A DNA stretch of 64,000 bases from WHSW01 sp963705955 (GTDB taxonomy: Bacteria > Actinomycetota > Thermoleophilia > Solirubrobacterales > 70-9). Location: the NCBI GenBank assembly GCA_963705955.1, contig CAVPLH010000006.1:1612001-1676000 (forward strand). The letters are read 5' to 3'. The translations under genes and the position numbers were made by a program. Each line of letters begins with the position of its first letter. Within the stretch, counting starts at the first letter, position 1. This document shows, in pieces, positions 44,178 to 52,668 of the stretch. Under the pieces are notes generated by a model. It was not told the origin of the DNA, ran no database searches, and was given only the letters and a program-made list of their open reading frames with translations.

Positions 44178-45056
44178 TCAGGGCATCCGAGCCCAGAGCT
44201 CGGCGAACTCCACCTCCGTCGCCCAGTCCGGGTTGTCGATCAACGGGTTTCGGTTGCCCTGGACCGCGGCGATCGCCGCGTTTCGATGGCGCTCGTACTC
44301 GCTCACCGGGTCCCGCTCGTGCCACTGCAGCAGAAGCGGCAGGCGCTCGGCTTTGAGCTCGGGCGCCGTGTCTCCGATCGCCTGCGGGTAGCGCAACAGG
44401 AAGTAGAGCGTCGCCCTCGCCACCGGGCCCTTGCCCGCGCCCGGCTCGAAGCCCGAGTCCGACTCGCTGCGCCCGCAATCGCTGCGAACGACCTCCTCGC
44501 GATCCTCGAAATCGAAGTAGGCGGAGTTGCCGCGAAAGCTGTTGCAGCCCGACTCACAGGCAAACAGGTGGTGCAGGTCGCCGCGCATCGGCTCGTCCTT
44601 TCCGAACCACGACTGCGGGACGACGTGCTCGCAGTTGTATGGGAGCGCGTCGTCGAGCGAGTCGAGCTCGGCCGCGAGGGCCTCCGGGCCCAACGCCATC
44701 TCGCGCCGGACGAGTCTGTGCAGGCGCTCGGTCCGCGCCGCCTCGATCTCCGCGTCGGCGCGGATCAGCTCCTCGGGCTCGAAGTCCTTGCCGGAGTAGA
44801 TGCTTCTGATCAGGCGGTCGGGATGGAGGTCGATCCAGGGGTAGAGCCGACTCAGCGGCGAGTAGGACGGCCGGCTGGTGTGGGTCCGCTCGAGCAGCTC
44901 GCTGAGCAGCGTGGCGCTCGGCTCCTCGATGCTTCCGTAGTAGATCTCTCGCGCCTCGGTGTCGGCGGCCTCGTCGTAGTAGGGAACGTCGCTTCCCGAC
45001 TCGAGCTCGGAGAGCGCGGAGTCCAGATGCGACTGCTTTTCGCCTTCGAGCTGCAC
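44178..45056 (-). CDS. Endonuclease I-family nuclease
   Basis: 292 residues, GTG start. The catalytic centre is NCEHVVPQSWFGKDEPMRGD with DLHHLFACESGCNSFRGNSA and YFDF, matching the beta-beta-alpha-metal endonuclease I (EndA) family; His in EHVVPQ is the general base. It normally degrades DNA non-specifically. Most members are secreted, but here no signal peptide is visible and a helical acidic N-terminus replaces it, so a cytoplasmic role is possible. Convergent with the TIR gene, 34 bp apart. Confidence 0.85.
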   Translation of the reverse strand: MQLEGEKQSHLDSALSELESGSDVPYYDEAADTEAREIYYGSIEEPSATLLSELLERTHTSRPSYSPLSRLYPWIDLHPDRLIRSIYSGKDFEPEELIRADAEIEAARTERLHRLVRREMALGPEALAAELDSLDDALPYNCEHVVPQSWFGKDEPMRGDLHHLFACESGCNSFRGNSAYFDFEDREEVVRSDCGRSESDSGFEPGAGKGPVARATLYFLLRYPQAIGDTAPELKAERLPLLLQWHERDPVSEYERHRNAAIAAVQGNRNPLIDNPDWATEVEFAELWARMP

Positions 45057-45066
45057 CAGCCGCAGC

Positions 45067-46107
45067 CTACTTCTGCGCCGAGGCCCAGGACGGCACCTGA
45101 ACTAGCCGGTCGCCGGCTGCGCGCCGGGGCGCCGCGCGCCGACGTTCCCACCAGCCCCACGCCGCCATCACCGCGCCGGCGTAGAGCCACCCGAGCAGCA
45201 CGTCGAAGAAGTAGTGCTCGCCGGTCGCGATCAGCGTCAGCCCCATGGCGAGCGGATAGAGCACCAAGAGGGGCCGCAGCCACGCGCGGACGCGGCTCCA
45301 GAGGAACATCGCGACGAGTGCCGAGAAGGCGGAGTGCAGCGAAGGGACGGCAGCGACCAGGTTGACGCTCGCCTGGCCCGTGGAGAAGAGCCCGGCAGTG
45401 CCCCCTCCGATCACCTCCCAGCCTTCCGAGGTCGTCCGATGCACCCCATCGAGGAGTCCCGTTTGCGCCGCCATCCAGGGCGGCGCCGCAGGGAAGGCGA
45501 CGTAGGTGACCAGCCCGGCGACGGCGACCGAGACCACCCGCCTCGTGTAGCGCAGGAACGCGAGCCTGTCGCGGCCCCAGAGGACGCCGGCGACCGTGAA
45601 CGGGACGATGAAGTAGGAGGTGTAGACGAGGGTGAAGCCGACGTCCCACCAGTTGATCACCCCGGGCTGGTTCAGACGGGCCTGAAGCCATTCGGTGGGC
45701 GTCTCGCCGAAGAAGACGAAACGGTCGAAGTCGATCATCGGGTGCTCGTGGACGCCGATCCCGAGCGAGTCGGCGGCGCCACGCGTGAAGTCGTAGACGC
45801 TGAAAACCACCACGATCGGCAGCCAGTCGAGAACGAGTTGGAGGATCTGCCGCGGGTGGCGGCCGAGCGAGGCGCAGGCGAGGGCACCACAGATCCAGGC
45901 GATCACCAGCTCCCGCTGTACGGGGATCCCGTAATGGGCGGTCCAGGCGACCAACGACGCGAAGTAGACGACGAGGACGCAGCGGCGCACGGCCACCCAG
46001 TGCGCAAAGCGGAAATCGGCGGCCTGCTCGGCCCCGGCGTATGCGACCTCGGTCGCGCTCACCGCGGTAAATCTATGTGTGACTGCCGCGGATTGCCGTT
46101 CGATCAT
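45067..46107 (-). CDS. PAP2-superfamily membrane phosphatase/transferase (Aur1/Ipt1-like)
   Basis: 346 residues with about six to seven membrane helices. The PAP2 catalytic motifs are AAVPSLHSAFSALVA (motif 2) and GEHYFFDVLLGWLYA (motif 3), as in inositolphosphotransferase-like proteins. It likely acts on lipid phosphates or transfers phospho-inositol head groups. ATG at 46107. It lies 10 bp upstream of the nuclease gene and may share its transcript. Confidence 0.87.
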   Translation of the reverse strand: MIERQSAAVTHRFTAVSATEVAYAGAEQAADFRFAHWVAVRRCVLVVYFASLVAWTAHYGIPVQRELVIAWICGALACASLGRHPRQILQLVLDWLPIVVVFSVYDFTRGAADSLGIGVHEHPMIDFDRFVFFGETPTEWLQARLNQPGVINWWDVGFTLVYTSYFIVPFTVAGVLWGRDRLAFLRYTRRVVSVAVAGLVTYVAFPAAPPWMAAQTGLLDGVHRTTSEGWEVIGGGTAGLFSTGQASVNLVAAVPSLHSAFSALVAMFLWSRVRAWLRPLLVLYPLAMGLTLIATGEHYFFDVLLGWLYAGAVMAAWGWWERRRAAPRRAAGDRLVQVPSWASAQK

Positions 46108-46143
46108 CCCTCGCCCGACCGCAGCCGGTGTAGACCACGGGCG

Positions 46144-46773
46144 CTAGGCGTTGTAGGGCTTCGCGTAGAGGGCCCGCTCGGCGGTACCGATCAGGAGCTC
46201 GACCGCACGGTCCGTCGACATGCCGCGGCCCGTGTAGAGCGAGTCGAAGCTCTCGAAGCTCGTCAGCACCCAGAGCACCTGCTCGGCGTCGTCGACGCTG
46301 ACCCCGTCACGCAGCACGCCCTGCTCGCCGAGACGCCCGGCGAGCCGGGCCATCCCGGCTGCGCGCTCCTCTTCCATCCGCAACACCGCACCGCCGACGG
46401 CCTGCTCGTCGAGCTGCGCCATCGAGCGCAGGGCGCGATAGATATCGCGGTTCGCGGCCAGCATCTCGCTCGCGGCCGCGAAGCCGGTGCGCAGGTGATC
46501 GCGGGCGTCGGGCTGATGCTTGGCGTCGACCAGCCTCGCGTAGCCCGAACGTGCGGCGAGCTCGCGACCGACGGCGTCGAAGAGCCCCGAACGTGAGCCG
46601 AAGATCGCGTAGACGGTCGACCGCGCCACCCCGGCCATGCGTGCGATTCGGTCGATCGCGACCCGTTCGGCCGGCGCCTCCCGCAGCCGCTCGAAGACGG
46701 CCTCGATGATTCGCATCCGTGTGCGCTCTGCTTCCTCGGCGCGTGCGCGCTGCTCGTACGGCCGTGTCGCCAT
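46144..46773 (-). CDS. TetR-family transcriptional regulator
   Basis: 209 residues. HTH at about 20-65: MRIIEAVFERLREAPAERVA, IDRIARMAGVARSTVYAIFG. The C-terminal ligand domain is helical and matches no specific subgroup I know. Divergent from a flavin monooxygenase, with two near-identical 20-bp operator-like elements in the 84-bp gap, so it almost certainly controls the monooxygenase and itself. Confidence 0.9.
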   Translation of the reverse strand: MATRPYEQRARAEEAERTRMRIIEAVFERLREAPAERVAIDRIARMAGVARSTVYAIFGSRSGLFDAVGRELAARSGYARLVDAKHQPDARDHLRTGFAAASEMLAANRDIYRALRSMAQLDEQAVGGAVLRMEEERAAGMARLAGRLGEQGVLRDGVSVDDAEQVLWVLTSFESFDSLYTGRGMSTDRAVELLIGTAERALYAKPYNA

Positions 46774-46791
46774 CGAGTCAGTCTACTTCAC

Positions 46792-46845
46792 CGGACATTA
46801 CGTCTGATGAATTGATATATTCTCTCGGACACATTGTCTGATGAA
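46792..46845. promoter_or_regulatory. Paired TetR operator-like repeats
   Basis: CGGACATTACGTCTGATGAA at 46792-46811 and CGGACACATTGTCTGATGAA at 46826-46845 agree at 16 of 20 positions and are spaced 34 bp start to start. The second contains the perfect palindrome GACA-CAT-TGTC, the first the weaker GAC-ATTAC-GTC. Between them lies the AT-rich ATTGATATATTC, a likely -10 region. The second copy ends 12 bases before the monooxygenase ATG, so binding would block transcription. Confidence 0.65.
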
Positions 46846-46857
46846 AGGTTCAAGCGG

Positions 46858-48411
46858 ATGGCTGCTGCGGTTGAGGAGTTCGAGGTCGTGATCGTCGGCG
46901 CGGGTCCCGGCGGTCTTGCGAGCGCGGTGACGCTTGCCTCGCAAGGCGTCGAGACGCTCGTCGTCGAACGGCGGCCATCCCCTTCGACGCTGCCGCGCGC
47001 CACGGTGGCGACTACGGCGACGATGGAACTGCTTCGCCGCTGGGGGCTGGAGCGAGCGGCCTGGGAGCGGTCGATCGACGTCGAATGGCAGGCCTGGGCA
47101 TGCGCGACGCTCGCCGCCGCCGATCACGGCGAGGCGGTCGAGGTGGGTCTTCCGACTCGCGCGCAGGCGGCGCTCGTCAGCCCGACTTCGCCCGCCTGCC
47201 TGACACAGGACGAGCTCGAGCCGCTGCTCGAGGAGCACCTCGGTTCGTTGGCGAGCGCTCGTCTCGAGCGCGGGGTCGAGCTGATCGCGCTCGAGGGCGG
47301 CCATCTGCTGACGCTTGCCGGCCCGGGCGAGCGCCGCCGCCGGGTACGCGCCCGGTACGTGATCGGCGCCGACGGCTTGCGGAGCCGCGTCCGGAAGGAG
47401 CTCGGCATCGCGACGGAGGGCTCGGACGAGCTCGGCGACCGCTTCGGGATCCTCTTCCGCGCCCCGGTTTGGGATCTCGTTCGCGAGCACCGCTACGGCA
47501 TCTACTTCGTCACCGACGAGCCCGCGGGCCGCTCCTTCCTCCCGGCCGGCCGGCCCGACCGGTGGGTGTTCGGCATGCACCGCGACGCTGCCGTCAGCCT
47601 CGAGACGCTCACCCCCGAGCGGGTGAAGCGGTGGATCCGCGACGCCGCCGGCGACCCCGATCTGCCGATCGAGATCGAGCGTACGATGCCGATTGCCTTC
47701 GGGGTCGGACTGGCCGAGCGATTCCGAGAGGGCGACGCGTTCCTGATCGGGGATGCCGCACACCGGGTGACCCCGCGAGGCGGCACCGGACTGAACACGG
47801 CGATCCGCGACGGCTTCGACATCGGCTGGAAGCTGGCCTGGGTCCTGCGCGGCTGGGGTGGCGAGCGGCTGCTCGACAGCTACGAGCGCGAGCGTCGGCC
47901 CGTGGCCGAGTTCAACACGCAGCGCTCGACCCGAGCCGACGGCTCGATCCTCGGCAGCTCGATCGGTCTCAACGCCGACATCGGCGGTCGCATCGCCCAC
48001 GTCTGGGTGCCACGCGACGGCGGCGTCGTCTCGACGCTCGATCTGCTCGACGACGGGCTGACGCTGCTCGTCGGGCCCGACTGGGAAGGCTCCCTGCCCG
48101 GTCGCCGCGCAGACTCGCCGCCGGTGACGGTGGAGCGGCTGGACGCGATCGCCGCCCGCGGTCTCGGCTTGACGACGGCGGGCTCGCTGCTCGCCAGGCC
48201 CGACGGCTACCCGGTCGCGCTCTGGAACGACGAGGAGCCGGGCCCGGCGCGACTGGCGCGGGCGATCGCCGCGGCGAGCGGGTCGGCGACCGAGCCACGC
48301 CGCCCGCGCTACTCGCCGTGCACTTCCTCGTCATTGTTATCCGCTGGTGGACCCGAACTTCATCGACAGAGTCGCGAGCGCGATGGAGACAAACCACGCA
48401 GCCTGCCGTGA
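46858..48411 (+). CDS. FAD-dependent aromatic hydroxylase-like monooxygenase
   Basis: About 517 residues. Class A flavoprotein monooxygenase marks: VVIVGAGPGGLASAVTLASQ (FAD Rossmann), VIGADGLRSRVRKELG (DG motif), FLIGDAAHRVTPRGGTGLNT (GD motif), GFDIGWKLAWVLRG and YERERRPVAEFNT. ATG at 46858 is preferred over a TTG at 46834 because AAAGG lies nine bases upstream and the TTG is within the operator. After about residue 480 the sequence reads poorly (SPCTSSSLLSAGG), so the last 40 codons may be out of frame. Substrate probably aromatic; controlled by the divergent TetR. Confidence 0.85.
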   Translation: MAAAVEEFEVVIVGAGPGGLASAVTLASQGVETLVVERRPSPSTLPRATVATTATMELLRRWGLERAAWERSIDVEWQAWACATLAAADHGEAVEVGLPTRAQAALVSPTSPACLTQDELEPLLEEHLGSLASARLERGVELIALEGGHLLTLAGPGERRRRVRARYVIGADGLRSRVRKELGIATEGSDELGDRFGILFRAPVWDLVREHRYGIYFVTDEPAGRSFLPAGRPDRWVFGMHRDAAVSLETLTPERVKRWIRDAAGDPDLPIEIERTMPIAFGVGLAERFREGDAFLIGDAAHRVTPRGGTGLNTAIRDGFDIGWKLAWVLRGWGGERLLDSYERERRPVAEFNTQRSTRADGSILGSSIGLNADIGGRIAHVWVPRDGGVVSTLDLLDDGLTLLVGPDWEGSLPGRRADSPPVTVERLDAIAARGLGLTTAGSLLARPDGYPVALWNDEEPGPARLARAIAAASGSATEPRRPRYSPCTSSSLLSAGGPELHRQSRERDGDKPRSLP

Positions 48412-48445
48412 AGGGCTGCCTGACACCGGACCCTAGGAGGTTTGG

Positions 48446-49876
48446 ATGACACGGTTTGTGGGTCGCTTTGCCGTCCTTGCATGCGCCGCGTCGCTTGCCG
48501 CGCCTGGTGCCGGCCAGGCCGCTCCGAGCCTCGTCGACCCAGGGCTCGGCGTGCGGACGGTGGCGAGCGGGCTCGTCACGCCCACCGGCATGGCCTTCCT
48601 TCCCTCTGGCGAGATGCTCGTGCTCGAGAAGAACACGGGCAAGGTGCAGAGGGTCGTGGATGGAGCGGTGGTGGGAACCGCGCTGGACCTGTCCGTGAAC
48701 TCCGCCTCCGAGCGAGGGTTGCTCGGGGTCGCCCTCGACCCCGACTTCGCGGTCAACCAGTTCGTGTACCTGTACTGGACCCAGAGCTCGACGGGGGCCG
48801 ACAGCGGAGACGTCGATCAGGTCCCGTTGCTCGGGAACCGCGTCGATCGCTTCGTATGGACCGGGTCGGCGCTCGTGTTCGACCGCAACCTCATCCAGCT
48901 GCGCGCTGTCCAGGCGGACTCCGGCCAGCCGGCGCGCGGAAATCACAACGGCGGTGTGATCCGCTTCGGGCCCGACGGGAAGCTCTTCGTGCTGGTGGGC
49001 GACGTGGGGCGGCGTGGGCAGCTGCAGAACCTCGCCGACGGTCCCTTCGGGCCGGGTATGCCGGACGATGTGTTCGGTGGCCCGGTGCCCGACAACGCTC
49101 ACCTGACAGGGGCAATCCTGCGTCTGAACCCGGACGGTTCGACCCCGACCGACAACCCGTTCTTCGCGGCCGGCGCCGCAATCGGCGGCGAAGTCGGCGC
49201 CAACGTCCAGCGCCTCTTCGCCTACGGGATCCGCAACAGCTTCGGGATCGCCTTCGACCCGCGCTCGGGCGACCTGTGGGCGCAGGAGAACGGGGATGAC
49301 AGCTTTGACGAGCTCAATCGAGTCAAGCCAGGGTTCAACTCGGGATGGGTACAGATGATGGGCCCGCCGGGACGGATCTCCCAGTACAGGGCGATCGAGT
49401 CCAGCGGCGTCTACGCCGGGCTCCAGCAGCTGCGCTGGCCGCCCAGCAACATCGCGGAAACGGCGGCCGAAGCACGTTCGCGGCTCTTCGTCCTGCCAGG
49501 CTCGCGCTACAGCGCACCGGAGTTCTCGTGGAAGTTCAGCATCGCCCCCGGCGGCCTCGGCTTCCTGGACGGGAACGCGCTCGGGCGCAAGTACCGGAAC
49601 GACCTCTTCGTAGGGGCGGCCGGAACCGCCCTCGCAGGCGGGCAACTGTTCCATTTCGACCTGCGACGAAAGAACCGGAAACTCAAGTTCGACGATCCCC
49701 GGCTCGCCGACCTGGTCGCCGACAACGACGACAAGTTCGACATCACCGAGAGCCAAAGCCTGCGCTTCGGCCGCGACTTCGGCGTCACGACCGACATTCA
49801 AACGAAAGCGAACGGCAATCTGTTCGTGCTCTCCCTCTCGGACGGCGCGATCTACAGGATCTTCAAGCGGCCCTGA
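48446..49876 (+). CDS. Secreted PQQ-type sugar (glucose/sorbosone) dehydrogenase
   Basis: 476 residues with a signal peptide (FAVLACAASLAAPGAGQAA). The six-bladed propeller of the GSDH/Yli family is evident: VASGLVTPTGMAFLPSGEML, SERGLLGVALDPDFAVNQFV, ARGNHNGGVIRFGPDGKLFV (catalytic His), RLFAYGIRNSFGIAFDPRSG and WAQENGDDSFDELNRV. These soluble enzymes oxidise aldoses in the periplasm or outside the cell using PQQ and calcium; PQQ genes are not in this window. ATG follows CTAGGAGGTTTGG, an excellent ribosome site. Confidence 0.88.
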   Translation: MTRFVGRFAVLACAASLAAPGAGQAAPSLVDPGLGVRTVASGLVTPTGMAFLPSGEMLVLEKNTGKVQRVVDGAVVGTALDLSVNSASERGLLGVALDPDFAVNQFVYLYWTQSSTGADSGDVDQVPLLGNRVDRFVWTGSALVFDRNLIQLRAVQADSGQPARGNHNGGVIRFGPDGKLFVLVGDVGRRGQLQNLADGPFGPGMPDDVFGGPVPDNAHLTGAILRLNPDGSTPTDNPFFAAGAAIGGEVGANVQRLFAYGIRNSFGIAFDPRSGDLWAQENGDDSFDELNRVKPGFNSGWVQMMGPPGRISQYRAIESSGVYAGLQQLRWPPSNIAETAAEARSRLFVLPGSRYSAPEFSWKFSIAPGGLGFLDGNALGRKYRNDLFVGAAGTALAGGQLFHFDLRRKNRKLKFDDPRLADLVADNDDKFDITESQSLRFGRDFGVTTDIQTKANGNLFVLSLSDGAIYRIFKRP

Positions 49877-49964
49877 CGAGCTCCACCGTTCCCCGGCGCT
49901 CCGCGCTCGGCATTCGAGGACACCGTGTTGCCGTTCGTCCGAAGTAGGCTGAGATCGCACCGAT

Positions 49965-50345
49965 ATGGCGGTCGACCTGGTCATCGACATCGAGAACACC
50001 CCCGGCGCGCTGGCGCGCGTCGCGGCCGCGATCAGCGACGCCGGCGTGAACATCGCGGCCGCCACATGCGTCGGGTCGGGCGAGCGGGCCGAGCTCCACA
50101 TCCTCGTCCCGCACGCCGGGGCCGCGAAGCACTCGCTGGCGATCTCTCACGTCGCGGTCACCCGCGAGCGCGAAGTCGTCGTTGTCGATGTCGAGGATCA
50201 CCCCGGCGTTCTTGCCGATCTGACTCGCAATATCGCCCGCGCCGGCGTCAACCTCGATCTCGTCTATGTCGCTACTCGGAATCGCGTCGTCTTCGGAGCG
50301 GACGACGTCGGTGCGCTTCGCGCCGCACTGGGCGCGACGAGCTGA
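49965..50345 (+). CDS. Tandem ACT-domain protein
   Basis: 126 residues made of two ACT domains: LVIDIENTPGALARVAAAIS, DAGVNIAAATCVGSGERAEL (residues 4-60) and VVDVEDHPGVLADLTRNIAR, AGVNLDLVYVATRNRVVFGA (70-115). ACT domains bind amino acids; stand-alone pairs act as small sensors, but no partner enzyme is adjacent. The gene is complete with an ATG at 49965 and is convergent with SnoaL-like genes. Confidence 0.88.
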   Translation: MAVDLVIDIENTPGALARVAAAISDAGVNIAAATCVGSGERAELHILVPHAGAAKHSLAISHVAVTREREVVVVDVEDHPGVLADLTRNIARAGVNLDLVYVATRNRVVFGADDVGALRAALGATS

Positions 50346-50357
50346 CGCGGCTTGCAC

Positions 50358-50751
50358 CTACCGCTCGAGCCCGGCGAGCCGGAACGCCTCGGCCTCCCTG
50401 GGATGGAAGCTCACCTGCGCGATCTTCGTCTCCCGGACCAAGAAGAGGAACCAGAACTCGCTCTCCACCGGCACCCCACTGCCCTCTCCACGCGCCGTCT
50501 GGTGCACGGAGACCAGGACGTGGTCGTTCGCGTCGATGAACTGCCGGGGCGTCGCGGTCCAGTCCTGAAACCCCTCGATCCAGTCGGCCGTCGCCTGCAG
50601 GAACCCCTCTTTGCCGTGGTAGGTGGCCCCGTCCGGATCGGGGCGGATCGTGATCAGATCGTCGGCGACCAGGTCGAGCATCCCGCCCAGGTCGTCCTGC
50701 TGCGAATGCCTCGAAGGCACGACGAACGATCTCGACGTTTTCCTGCGACAT
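50358..50751 (-). CDS. SnoaL-like (NTF2-fold) protein, frameshifted
   Basis: ATG at 50751, start MSQENVEIVRRAFEAFAA, an N-terminus typical of a large family of small actinobacterial SnoaL-like proteins; after an extra base near 50701 the sequence continues QDDLGGMLDLVADDLITIRP, YHGKEGFLQATADWIEGFQD, VHQTARGEGSGVPVESEFWF and ends EAFRLAGLER. About 130 residues. NTF2-like fold, ligand or reaction unknown. A close relative lies directly upstream. Confidence 0.75.
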
Positions 50752-51218
50752 CGCGTTGCAGTATCTCTGCGACCGACAACGGCTCGCTTCGATGCCCACC
50801 GACCTTCGCCCGAGCGCGACTCGGTCAGCCCGGCGGCTTCGAGGGCCTCGTTGCGGTCGAGGTAGATCCATTGCCTGACGACGAGTCCCTCCCGGATCTC
50901 GATCAGCCCGCCGAGCTCGCGCTCCGTGGTGACCCCGCTTGCTCGCCCGGTCGCAATCACCCTGTGGAGGGTGACGACCTGGCACTCGTCGACGTCGACG
51001 TATTCGTCGACCTCCCAGCGGAGTTCCGACCATTCCTGCTCCCACCTGTCGAATACGCCGAGGATCTGATCGCGGCCCTCAAACGTCTCGCCGACGACGT
51101 TCGTGATCGCGGAGTGGAAGACCGCGTCGGGATGGAGGTACTTGGTCAGCTCCGCGACATCATGCTCGCTCCACGCCTCGATGAACCGGCGCACGATCTC
51201 GACGTTCTCTCGCGACAT
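50752..51218 (-). CDS. SnoaL-like (NTF2-fold) protein, 3' end unclear
   Basis: Starts MSRENVEIVRRFIEAWSEHD, then FHSAITNVVGETFEGRDQIL, ECQVVTLHRVIATGRASGV and EIREGLVVRQWIYLDRNEAL. The fold should end about EAAGLTESRSG, but no stop follows and the frame runs on through the next gene's start, so either a stop was lost to an indel or the tail is longer than usual. I place its end arbitrarily where the next gene begins. Tandem paralogue of 50358; function unknown. Confidence 0.65.
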
Positions 51219-51311
51219 CGGGCCCAGTATTCAGCCTGCAACCGATCGGTGCGCAACCGAAACCCAACGCACGAGGCGCGCTCGGCGGACGCTGGAGCCG
51301 ACCGATCCTGG

Positions 51312-52049
51312 TCAGGCCGGGTACTCGTCCTTGCGCCAGGCGCGTGGCTCCTCCGGCTGGGCCTTCGGCGTACGCTCGAGCAGGAAGCTGAAGTACGGGG
51401 CGACGAACGGGTCGGGCGCCATCACCGTGTAGGTGTGGTAGACGGTCCCGTTCTCGCGCGCGAACGCGATCCAGCTCGGGCCCTCGCGCAGGCCGTCCTT
51501 GAGCTCGGCCCCGACCTGTCGCGACCACTCCTCGAGCCAGTCGGGCGGGTCGTCGATCATCTCCTTCACCTCGGGGATCTGCTCTGCCTGCTCCTCGGTC
51601 ATCGCCAAGCCGAAGTCCCACGGGAAGTCGGTGTCGTAGGTGGAGACGTAGGGGAACTGCCAACCCATGCGCTGCTTGTAGGCCGTCAGCCGGTCGATCG
51701 GCGCCCGCGAGAAGCAGATCAGCGTCACGTCGCGGTGGTTCAGATGGACGAGCCCGCCGTCGAGTTCGTCGGCAAGGCTGGTGCAGCCGGGGCAGGCACC
51801 GACTTCGTAGTCGGGCCCGTACATGATGTTGTAGGCGAGAAGCTGTGAGCGGCCATCGAAGAGCTCGCCGAGGGTCTTCTTGCCGTCCTCGGTGTCGAAC
51901 TCGTACTCCTTCTCCACCGGTACCCAGGGGAGCTCCAGTCGCTTGCGCTTGACCTCCTCGTTCCGCTCCGCCTGCTCGGCCTCGAGCTTCGCCAGCTCGT
52001 CGCGGGCCGCTTGCCACTCCTCGCGGGTGCCTACCGTGTGCTCAGACAT
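51312..52049 (-). CDS. DUF899 thioredoxin-fold protein, copy 1
   Basis: 245 residues. DUF899 begins with a charged helix (TREEWQAARDELAKLEAEQA), then RLELPWVPVEKEYEF, LGELFDGRSQLLAYNIMYGP and a C-x2-C site GACPGCTSLADELDGG, then VTLICFSRAPIDRLTAYKQR and MGWQFPYVSTYDTDFPWDFG. Members have a thioredoxin-like fold of unknown redox partner. A paralogue lies at 56981. Confidence 0.9.
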   Translation of the reverse strand: MSEHTVGTREEWQAARDELAKLEAEQAERNEEVKRKRLELPWVPVEKEYEFDTEDGKKTLGELFDGRSQLLAYNIMYGPDYEVGACPGCTSLADELDGGLVHLNHRDVTLICFSRAPIDRLTAYKQRMGWQFPYVSTYDTDFPWDFGLAMTEEQAEQIPEVKEMIDDPPDWLEEWSRQVGAELKDGLREGPSWIAFARENGTVYHTYTVMAPDPFVAPYFSFLLERTPKAQPEEPRAWRKDEYPA

Positions 52050-52155
52050 CTTCTATCCCTCCTGTCTTTGATCTTTGCCGTTCCCGGCGCGATCGAAACC
52101 CCAGTCAGTCGGACGCTACCGGGTCACAGGATGAGACCCGGGGCGCCGCGGAAAC

Positions 52156-52599
52156 TCATCTCCGTGGGCTCGAATGCGACGAAGACGCTCGCTCGATCCC
52201 CTCCGCGTCGTCGAGTGCCCGCGCCGTCGCCCAGGCCTCCTCGAGTGACGCGAATCCCTGCAAACGAACGAGCAGCCCGTCGCGGAAGGTCCAGAGTTGT
52301 GGCTCGTCCATCTCGATCGGCGTCCCGCTCGTTGCTCCGTAGGCGACGACATGAGCACGGACCACGACATGCCTACCGGCGGCGATGTACTCCCGTGGCT
52401 CCCAGCGGATCGGATCGAACAGCTCGGCGGTCTTGGCGAAGAAGGCCCGCACCCCGTCTACCCCGTGCCACACCCTGCCGTCGGGAACGTCCGGGCGATC
52501 GTGGAGCTCGACGTCGGGATCGACCAAGCTGAAATCGAGCTCGCCGGTCTCGTTGAACCTTGCGAAGAGTCCTTGGAGCCGCTCGACATTCGAGGCCAC
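52156..52599 (-). CDS. SnoaL-like (NTF2-fold) protein
   Basis: 147 residues: MASNVERLQGLFARFNETGE, LVDPDVELHDRPDVPDGRVW, HGVDGVRAFFAKTAELFDPI, VVVRAHVVAYGATSGTPIEM. The single NTF2-like domain is intact and belongs to a different subgroup from the two at 50358-51218. Function unknown. Confidence 0.82.
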   Translation of the reverse strand: MASNVERLQGLFARFNETGELDFSLVDPDVELHDRPDVPDGRVWHGVDGVRAFFAKTAELFDPIRWEPREYIAAGRHVVVRAHVVAYGATSGTPIEMDEPQLWTFRDGLLVRLQGFASLEEAWATARALDDAEGIERASSSHSSPRR

Positions 52600-52668
52600 C
52601 GGGGGATTATCGCTCGGGGCCGCCGGGTGGGGGTCGGCGGACCTCGGCGCCTACGCGGGGTAGCGCTA

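Noticed and set aside
44178..48411. Prophage or integrative element around the TIR, nuclease and TetR genes
   Set aside because: No integrase, transposase, attachment-site repeats or change in GC content was seen anywhere in the window.
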